NCBI RefSeq assembly: GCF_010015445.1
Contig: NC_053122.1
Location: 35,353,513 to 35,417,512 of the forward strand
From: Perca fluviatilis
Lineage: Eukaryota > Chordata > Actinopteri > Perciformes > Percidae
DNA: 64,000 nt
Direction of reading: 5' to 3'
A program made the position numbers and the translations under genes. Of this stretch, positions 56,211 through 64,000 are shown in pieces (position 1 is the stretch's first letter; each line of letters starts with the position of its first letter). Below the pieces are notes generated by a model. It was not told where the DNA came from. It made no database searches and worked only from the letters and a program-made list of their open reading frames with translations.

Positions 56211-57095
56211 CGAATCTACACGATTCACGTAGGTCACCTATTTTGGTTTCAAAACGGCGAATTTCGCCGAAAGGTGAGTGATTTTCATGTCTGAATATTG
56301 TAGCGAAACTGTATCACAACGGAGTGCAAATAGTTCACTCTGCCCCTTTCCACAATGTCTTGTTTATATGCTGTAATATTTCTCGCCCACTCTAGGGATG
56401 CCATAAAATGTTTATGGGTCCGTCAGTGCCCTGCGCTACTTAAAAATCATCTTCAGCAGTCTATTTGCGTCGATTTACATGATAAAAGAGGACGTCCTTA
56501 AAAATAGCAAAACGGCTGTTGATCAGCTAAGCCCACTCACCAGTTTCTCGCCTTTCATAGCTTAAAATATGGTTACGTGGGATTGCGTTAACAAAACGTT
56601 ACTATGAGAAAATCGAGGATATGGAGAAAAAAGTTATGAGAAGTTATGCTTGACGCAATGCTAGCTAACCAACAGCAAGTAAAGTCAAGGGCAATATTTC
56701 TAGACGTTAACCATAGTAATGGGCATGCACCATTTGAAAATAACAGTTTGTCACTCACTTTCGTTTAAATGCTTCGTTGGTGTTTCTGGTCGCTGCCATC
56801 TCGCCAGTCAAAGAGTGTCGACAACAGTGTCAAGACAGTAAAAGATACGCAGCAAGAAGAAACACTAGTGGTTCACACTTGCGCGCATACTGCTGTTTTG
56901 CCGCGCAGTGTTCTGGTTGCATTTCCTATTTACTTGTTTGGTGGAGGCAATCCAGAATAACTGTTGGAAAATTATAAGCAGAAACCCTCCCCCTTAAAAA
57001 AAAAAACTCTTTATCTGCACGATTCACACAAGTCACCCAAACTGACGTGAAAAAAGCGGGAGGCGCCGAAAAGTGCGCCGTTTGCATCCCTGTGA
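56211..57095. repeat. Two related direct repeats; right one ends like a hAT
   Basis: 56211-56272 and 57010-57083 share ATCTACACGATTCACGTAGG-like sequence, GTCACC and GCGCCGAAA-type ends in the same orientation. The right copy continues to GTTTGCATCCCTG at 57095, the complement of a typical hAT terminus (CAGGGATGCAAAC). I found no matching left end, so this is a remnant. Confidence 0.45.
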
Positions 57096-57589
57096 ATTAC
57101 AGTGAGTTGCGGGGATGGATGAGGTCCAAATTGAAAGAGTGGAGGAACCTACCCATTTGAAAACATTACTTTTTAAATAAGACTGTAAATATTTGTGTTT
57201 AATTGCACTTGACTACCTCTGTCACTTCTGAAACTTAGATTAAAAGAGAAATAAAGGTACCATGTGTCATTGTTTTATCACATAGTAACAAATTGCAAAC
57301 TTTGTTTCACAATGATTCAAGTATCATTAATCAATCTACAGGTGAAAATAAACAGTTTTGAGCAACAGTGACACTCAGCTTTAATCAAATGCATTGGTTC
57401 AAGAAACTGTACATGCCAAAGTAATTTAAAATCTTAACAAAATACAAGAACACAGCTTAGGTTGAGTTCAGGTTGAGTAATATTCTGAGTTGTTGTTGTA
57501 AGATACACTAATGGCCCGCACCTGAATGGTGGGGATAGTCTGAGTCTGTGCTGCTGTGTTGGGTTCCCATCTCATCATCATGAGTCCTC
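57096..57589. other. Unassigned stretch
   Basis: AT-rich sequence with no supported gene. Confidence 0.35.
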
Positions 57590-57739
57590 ATCATCAAAAT
57601 AACCTGTGTAATTAATGTCTGGCTCTGTGAAGCTGTCCTTGTGGGAAGTATGATCTATATCCAACTCAATATCACCAAAAACCTCACTTATTACTAGTAG
57701 AATTTCTCTTGCATGTCGTGCTCTGAATACTGGAAGGTT

Positions 57740-58246
57740 GCTAATAATGTAAGCCAAGTCAAATATGTGTTCGCTGTATCAGAGTTTACTCCCCGGAGTC
57801 CTTATGCTTTTTTCCCCCAGCGTATTTCCTTGGAGAACGTTGGCACCAAGATCCTGGTCGCAGCTGTCGCCGTGGTCCTGCTGCACTCCCTGCTGAACTC
57901 AGCGATGCCCTGCAATGTCATGCTGCGTCCTGCTGAACCCTGCAGCTTCCCGCTACATCCAGTCACTGTTCCATTATTAATGTGACTACTATCTCCACTG
58001 TTCATCACACCCCCAACCAGCTCGTCAGACACCGCCTACCAAGAGCCTGGGTCTGTCCGAGGTTTCTTCCCAAGAGGGAGTTTTTCCTCGCCACTGTCGC
58101 ACTGCTTGCTCTTGAGGGAATTACTGGAACTGTTGGAATTGTTGGGGCTTTGTAAATTATAGAGTGTGGTCTAGACCTACTCTATCTGTGTAAACTCTGA
58201 TACTTTGATACTATAAATAAAATTGAATTGAAATTGAAAATTGAAA
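57740..58246 (+). mobile_element. (TTGAA)n-tailed fish LINE 3' end or SINE
   Basis: Contains GAGGTTTCTTCCCAAGAGGG, AGTTTTTCCTCGCCACTGTC, TTGTAAATTATAGAGTGTGG, TCTAGACCTACTCTATCTGT and an ATTGAATTGAAATTGAAA tail. This is a very frequent fish retroelement 3' end. It separates the last RecQ exon from its C-terminal tail. Confidence 0.7.
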
Positions 58247-60151
58247 TTCTACCACTGCCTCAATAAGTTCAGTGCTAAATCCTGTACAAGCTGTTCTATC
58301 ATCATCTGTTACCGCTCTACATTTCAGATCAATGCAAACATCTGGTTCTAACGACTCGTGTTTAGGAATAGGCTCTCCACAAACATCAGATGCACATGAA
58401 CGTACGGAGTGGCAATAGGTTCAGCACAGATGTCCTGGCTCAACACTTGTAGTGTGCTCCTCAAAATGGCTGAATAAAGCTTTTCTAAAGCAGCTGTGTG
58501 TGCCTGTGCCAATCACTCCTTTAACTACTTTATCAACCTTGACAGACTGTTTGATAACATACAAAATTGCATATGATTGCAACCCATTTCTGCCAGCCCG
58601 TCTAACCTGTTGAACAATATCCTTTACATCGTCTGGTTACCCATACATGACATATTCAAGCCGTCCACTGCAGAGTTGCTACAACAACTCTGCAGCTCCC
58701 CTCTCCATTAAACAATGCCAGCACTCGGTGTTTATGCTGTGTGAGTGTCTTACTACGAAACATTCCTATCAGAAGGTTTTCAGCCTTATGATCCTGGTCC
58801 CTGTCAATCCAAGCATCTTCACCAAGTTCTGCTTTAAGATAGCTGAACACCTTCCCTACTGACTTCAGTGATTTGCAATAAATAATGATGGGGGACATTG
58901 ACAGTGCTTTATCTTTGACCTCCTTCACTACCCAGTCCATGCAGCTGAAGTCATTGGAAGGAACCTGTGTCAGTCCAAGCCTGATGTTTGTCCTGTTGGG
59001 GCTCACAGTCACTTCAGTTGCATTCTCCATATGCAGCAGCTTGGTCACCCGGCGTCTGTTCTTGGTATCAGCAGATGCTGTCAGCACTAACACAGGTGTA
59101 CCTGAAAGACAAAAAGGCAAACATATAATAAGAAAAGGTAGAAACACGATGGACGACTACAGAGCTTCACTGCTTTGGCCCCCAATAACCATTTTAACTA
59201 GCTCACGTTCTTTGGCAATGGAACACAGTTCTCCCAGCCTGGCAAAGCTCTCCCTGAAGGCAGCCTCCCCTTTTGCACCCTCTCCCCTGGTTGACAGAAA
59301 ACGAGATCCAACAATGAGTCTTATTGAGTAAAGACAACATGCATAGGAGCATTTACAGCAAGGGCAATGTTAAGTTAGCTAACGCTAGCTACCTTATCAC
59401 TCTGGATAGGTTGTTTGGCGTTGACATACAACATAAATATAGACGTTAATGTAACATACAAAAACATTTAAAGCTTTTGTGACTGTAAGCCAACATTGCT
59501 CATGAACAAATTGCTAGTGCTTGTTGTTAGCTAGCTAAGTTAGTTTAGCTAGCTAAGTTAGTGTAGCTAGCGTTAGTTTGGCTTCAAGGGCCTTGCGGTT
59601 CTTCTAATGCCATCGTTTAACATACAATTAAGTTAGGTAACGTAGCTAACGTTAACGTTTTTAAACTTACCATTTGTATGTGACATAAACCTCATCAACG
59701 ACAATCCCCACCAAGTTTTCACAGTACACTTCTGAAGAAAGCATATTCCTCCATTTCTCGTTCAGTAAGACCAAGATTCAGGGCTACCAAACACCAACTG
59801 GAATCGGCCGTGGAGGATGTGTCTGTGTTATTCATTCCTCCCAGCTGCATGGCAGAGACTCCTAGCTTCCCAGCCTCTTTGATTTGATCTTCCATCAGGG
59901 CAACCAACGGAGACACCAGGGATGGAAATTAAATTTTTTGTCCACCGGCCACTGTGGCTGGTGGATTTCAAAATCTACCAGCCACTCAATGTTTTTACCA
60001 GCCACTTTCTTGTTTTTAACTGACAATGTGTAACTGCATGTGAAAATTAATACTACAAGATCTACAATACTTAAGCAGTTTATTTAATCTCAAGTCTCAA
60101 TGAAACACTGGCACTTTCTCTTTCTCTCTTATACATACACAAACCATGAAC

Positions 60152-60300
60152 TGATTAGGGCTGTCCTCGACTAAAGAAATTCTTAGTCGACTAACACTTA
60201 TACGATTTTGTCGACTAATCGATTAGTTGATTTAATTGACAGAGCTGTGCGCTTTGAGACTAGCACATGAATTTAATTACCAGAATCTATACTGACTAAT
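60152..60300. repeat. hAT-type hairpin fragment
   Basis: GGGCTGTCCTCGACTAAAGA, TTCTTAGTCGACTAACACTT and GTCGACTAATCGATTAGTTG form the well-known fish repeat with TAGTCGACTA palindromes. Only one end is present. Confidence 0.6.
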
Positions 60301-60305
60301 TAATA

Positions 60306-61214
60306 CTCTGTTTACACGATGACGTCTCGGGTGAAAACGAAAAAATATTTTATCGGATGTGCCGTTCGTTTATATCGTGCGACGGCGTTTTTGGGGCTTA
60401 AAAACGCAAAAGGGAAACCACCCTCCAGAGTGGAAATCTTAAAAACGCTCCACCGCTCGCTTACCGTCTTAAAGGGGGAAACGCAAAAGTTTGAAGACAG
60501 AGTGGGTAGAGAGAGCGAGAAAAAGGCGTCTGTTGTTACGGAGTAGGCTACAGAAATTATAGGCTCCTGTTAGAATTTCAATGTAATGGCTCAATATTTA
60601 AATAATTTCAACAATGTGGATAAGGTTGTTATAGTTCGATGACGATATGTAGGCTATTCATTTGAGCCAGAGCAGGCGACAACGTTACGGATGAAGAGAG
60701 AGAGAGAGAGCGAGCGAGTGGCAGCGGTCAGCGGGCAGAGGTCAGCCGTCAGCGGGCAGAGGAGGGTCTGCTTTAGCCTCCTCTGCCCGCTGCCTCTCGC
60801 TCTCAAGCAGCGGCTGAAGGGCCGCGAGGCTCAGGGTATTGGTAGTGCTCCCGTGGGTGCTGTGTTGTGGCTTATCATGTTCAACTGTGCCGGTCATCAT
60901 CAGACAAACATGCAACTCCACCTCCTCGTCTCTCCAGACGAGCTTTTGTTGTTCGCTTCGGCATGTTTTGGTTTCGCGCTCCTAAGGAGAGAAGTAGAAT
61001 GAATGTTCTACGCAGGTGGGTGCCTTGGTGATGTTGTGTGGCAGTGCCACCTAGTCACCTGGAGTGCATACTACATCGAATTTCACACACTTTTGCGTCA
61101 CCATATGCACGCAGATTTCCCCTCCATAACGCTCGTCTAAACGCAGAATAAAAAGTGATAACGCAACGCCACTTTTGCATTTTCTCTTCAGATTGTTTCC
61201 GTGTAAACATAGCC
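60306..61214. mobile_element. MITE with TTTACACG ends
   Basis: Left end CTCTGTTTACACG, right end CGTGTAAACATAGCC; next to both are GTGAAAACG/CGCAAAAG-type repeats. A purine-rich (GA)n lies at about 60690-60712. The target duplication is unclear. It contains no gene. Confidence 0.55.
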
Positions 61215-61362
61215 ATTAAATGAGTAGGGCAGATTAAACAAAAAACTAACATTCCTCCACCCATCCTCCCCACTCCCAGTACAATTTACTCCTGCTCATC
61301 AGAATCAGATTCTGAACTTTCAGAGGCGCTTTCCTGAGCGTTCTTCTTCCCCTCCATGAACT

Positions 61363-63384
61363 CTAGCATTCTAGCCTGATGCCAGAGCTGGATAGCAGGG
61401 GTGGGGTCATAATTCTCAATAGACTGGATAGCTGGACAGTCAGTAGGTCACAGAGGCTTCTTGATGTAAGACGGGACCTCCAGTCATTTTTCACTAACTT
61501 CATTTGATTGAAGCCTCTTTCACAGTCTGCAGTAGAGGCTGGTACGGTGAGAATGAGGTCAACCAGGCTGAGGATGTCGGGGCACTGCGGTTGCAAAGAC
61601 CTGTTGATTTCTGGCCAGGTCTTCATGTGGAGACTCTCTCCCGTCTCATGCAGTCTGGTCTTGAGTATGGTCCACTGATCTGGGATGAGCTCAACAGCGA
61701 CCCCCGAGGATGTCAGGATGCTCTGGAAGTGTGTAGTTAATTCCTCCACTTCTGATTCACCAAATTCTGAAAAAGAGACGGACATAATGAAACAACATTG
61801 AGTTATATGCTTTCATGACTTTCTGGATGAAATGTTATGTATGAACCTAAACCACATACATACCTTTTAGAGCGATCTGCGTCAGGCCAACTGTTCAGAT
61901 TCACTAACTTTGTAGCTTGGAGAATCCCTATGGTCATGTCGGTGAAGCGACTTTGCATACTCTGGCAGAGTTTGTCGAGCAGCTCAAACTTGGCCTTCAT
62001 GACACGGTTTAGGATGCTGTCGTCATTCTCGTGCTCCTTCATAAAGGCTTTCAGCTTGGGCCCAGGTCTGTGGTACATTTATATTAGTAAGTTTATTTAA
62101 GATATTCAGCTAAGCAGCAAACACATTAACACAACTTTTCAATTCTCTGACACTCACCTGGTTTTGTATTTTGTGAGCACTGTTTGGGTGGCTGTCAGGC
62201 AGCTGTGTACTTCAGCCACTGTGATAGCTGAGGTTTGAAGAGTCAGAGAGAGGCTGCTGAGGTGAGTCAGGCAATCATGCATGAAGTTGCAAAACATGAA
62301 AAATGCTGGATCCCGGCAGGTTTGGAAGTAGTGGCGTGCTTTGCTCTTCTGCACTGCATTCACCCCTTCAGCATCTGGTGACTGAATCTTTATACAAAAA
62401 TCAGTCAAATCAATAAAGAAAAGTCATTAGTCAATTTAAAATTTTTATATAAGTGTTTTATAAGTGTAAGTTAGTTAGATTTATTAAATTACACTGAACA
62501 AATTCCTGACAGTAAACAGACCTAACCTTTTAACTTAACATTCGAGTTCTCTACACTTTTATTTAGCCTACCTGGTCTAGGTGCTGGGTAAGTCCCTGGT
62601 AACCCCTCAAAAAATGGTCAATGGCCCTGAAGAGGTGAGAAACCCACCTGGTGCCTCCAACCCCAGTTGGTGCAAGGGGATTCTGGCCCAGAATCTTGAA
62701 GCTGTGCTTTAGGTTTGCCCTGTTGAGCGCACTTTTACAATAGAATGTATGCAGCCCTGACAGCACATCTTCAATCTGTTTTGCCATAGAGCAGCTCTTA
62801 ATGGCATCCTTGAAAGCTAGTTCCAGGCGGTGTGCCATACAGTGAATACCCAGGACGTGCAGGTTACTTCCTCTCAGCCTGCTCACTACTCCTTTACGTG
62901 TCCCTGTCATCACCGACGCACCGTCGTAATCTATAAAATGAAAATGAAAAAATAAACAATGAAAAGTACAGTTAGAAGTAAATATCGTACCATAGCACTA
63001 ACGCATATGCATATAAACTAGCCTAGCTACTGACATTAGTTACATGGGCACTATATTCTTCTGACCGTATTCAGCAATTAATCTACAATTCAACATTTCA
63101 TAGACAAAAAAAAAAAAAAAAAACACTAACTTGCATTGCCATTCGTAATCTTGAAATTGCCTTCCTTTTTTCGCGATTGCGTGGGCGTTCCTAAACAGTA
63201 TTTTCATCTTATCCAACTGGGCCGTCTTCAGGCTGGTAAGTGCCTTCATGGCAGCCGTATTCTCGGGGCTGCTTTTCCCTGTGCTCTCTTTTTTACCTGG
63301 ATGTGGCATTTGGACGATTCGTGGTCTTTTATGGCTTCCAGTTTTAGGTTTTAATCCCAACAATGAAACTATTAGTTTTGGCAT
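61363..63384 (-). pseudogene. hAT transposase, ZNF862-like, in pieces
   Basis: 63384-63170: LDKMKILFRNAHAIAKKGRQ and FQDYEWQCKL. About 62935-62563: DGASVMTGTRKGVVSRLRGS (catalytic Asp block), LGIHCMAHRLELAFKDAIKS, HTFYCKSALNRANLKHSFKI, GVGGTRWVSHLFRAIDHF. 62408-62154: HDCLTHLSSLSLTLQTSAIT. 62078-61803: middle region. 61785-61363: LVDLILTVPASTADCERGFN and LVKNDWRSRLTSRSLCDLLT, the C-terminal dimerisation domain. The segment with the first Asp, between FQDYEW and DGASVM, is missing or unreadable (62936-63165), and small introns or gaps separate the rest. The protein would bind the ends and excise the element. It is probably inactive. Confidence 0.8.
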
Positions 63385-64000
63385 CTTCTGAAGTGTGTGT
63401 TGACTAAAACAGAGCAGTACATTATCAGATTATCGTCATCTAAACAATAAGTATGCTATTTTTATTTACCCGCCACGGTGGCCGGTAGGTGAAGCGAGTT
63501 TACCCGCCACAACACAAAATCACCCGCATCCCTGGGAGACACTACCACTATTATGGGATTCTTCACCTTTCCCATTTTCTTCACGACTAGCGGAGCCAGT
63601 TGATATATCAAACTCTTGCCGAAACCAGTCGGGAGAAGGGCAAAAAAATCTTTTCCTTCGAGAAAAGCCTCCAGTGCCGTTTTTTGCTCTTCTTTCAATG
63701 AAGGAATACTTTCTAATTCGGATAAAACTTGCGCGATAGCTACGCTCATCTCATCCGTGGAAGCCGCCACGTTGTTTAGACTAACAGTCGCTTCTCGTTG
63801 CGTCACACCTAAACCCGCCTCAAAACCAACGCTGATTGGTCGGTCGCTTGGCGAACGGCTCCAAATTTTCTCTATCTCAAGATGCCAGACTGATCTGAGA
63901 GTGGAAAACTGGAGCTCAGGACGGTCTCACGAGGCTAGTTCTTTTGGGCAGGTTTGAATGCAACAATCCCACTCAGACGCCCAGGAGTATGAACGCTAAT

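Larger units (their letters stand above)
59917..63534 (-). mobile_element. hAT transposon (ZNF862-like) in the RecQ coding exon
   Basis: Ends CAGGGATGGAAATTAA and (complement) CAGGGATGCGGGTGAT, with CCACCGGCCACTGTGGCTGG subterminal at the left and GCCACGGTGGCCGG at the right. Flanks GGAGACAC at 59909-59916 and 63535-63542, a perfect 8-bp duplication. Removing 59917-63542 joins the RecQ frame through VVSP|LVALMED. The transposase is on the minus strand at 61363-63384. Two MITE-like pieces sit in its 3' part (60152-61214). Confidence 0.95.
57590..63806 (-). pseudogene. RecQ-like DNA helicase, split and decayed
   Basis: Exon pieces on the minus strand. 63806-63543: LKEEQKTALEAFLEGKDFFA, LPTGFGKSLIYQLAPLVVKK (Walker A), PIIVVVSP. 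59908-59671: LVALMEDQIKEAGKLGVSAM (motif Ia), then in other frames QLVFGSPESW, LNEKWRNML, and IVVDEVYVTYKW (motif II). About 59286-59183: GEAAFRESFARLGELCSIAK. 59102-58247: VLVLTASADTKNRRRV (motif III), PIIIYCKSLKSVGKVFSYLK (IV), ENLLIGMFRS, CRVVVATL, and IVQQVRRAGRNGLQSYAILY (VI). A tail at about 57690-57590 reads YFDDEDS. Lesions: a hAT insertion (59917-63534), two frameshifts near 59790-59850, a small deletion after VVVATL, and a retroelement insertion at 57740-58246. RecQ helicases unwind DNA 3' to 5'; this copy cannot. Confidence 0.85.

Noticed and set aside
57802..58032. Minus-strand 76-residue frame as RecQ tail
   Set aside because: It lies in the (TTGAA)n-tailed retroelement, not in the helicase.
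60319..61002. Plus-strand frames of 75 and 103 residues
   Set aside because: Within MITE and (GA)n sequence in the non-coding part of the hAT.
1..64000. CRISPR array, bacterial operon or terminator
   Set aside because: All repeats fit transposons, minisatellites or microsatellites; spliced genes and fish LINEs show a eukaryotic genome.

Overview
The window looks like teleost fish nuclear DNA made almost entirely of transposable elements. The reasons are AT-rich sequence with GT-AG introns, (AC)n and (GA)n microsatellites, fish-type LINEs (Tx1-like, L1, L2, CR1/Rex1-like), a BEL/Pao integrase, a tRNA-derived SINE tail, many hAT and TTAA-flanked elements, and fish-type transposon genes. I see no clearly intact single-copy host gene. 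Every recognisable protein is a transposon gene, a transposon-associated gene, or a decayed RecQ-like helicase.

Layout. 1-1410: Tx1-like LINE remnant, followed by a ~61-bp minisatellite. 2085-13125: an L1 on the minus strand, scrambled in the middle by an inverted ORF1 piece and split by a 7.6-kb element with ~1-kb inverted repeats (3821-11410). That element carries an L2 LINE and a second, 5'-truncated L1, and the second L1 holds a CR1/Rex1-like LINE. 13134-38650: a transposon gene pair. The first gene is a large transposase-like protein in two exons (13134-13605 and 30631-31455). Its intron holds a hAT element (13870-30396), inside which lies a ~13.7-kb element (16064-29760) encoding a DDE-type transposase fused to a Ulp1 cysteine protease and a PHD finger; that element in turn holds two TTAA elements. 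The second gene is a PB1/SAMD3-like ORF, interrupted by a TTAA element that contains a hAT, and by a second TTAA element that contains a KIAA1958/Crypton-type tyrosine-recombinase fragment.

38650-43830: unclassified retroelement remnant, a decayed zinc-finger gene with a putative tyrosine-recombinase domain (minus strand), and a BEL/Pao integrase fragment. 43830-50700: sparse sequence with microsatellites and one weak candidate multi-exon gene. 50706-54846: a hAT containing a PIF/Harbinger-like MITE, then a piggyBac deletion derivative that keeps only the C-terminal zinc domain. 57590-63806: a RecQ-like helicase pseudogene (minus strand) split in its coding sequence by a ZNF862-type hAT with a perfect 8-bp target duplication.

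The most informative signals are insertions whose target duplications can be read directly and whose removal rejoins a reading frame: the long-TIR element in L1, the hAT in RecQ, and two TTAA elements in the PB1/SAMD3-like gene. Together they give a relative order of events. Family assignments rest on recognition of motifs, not on database searches.
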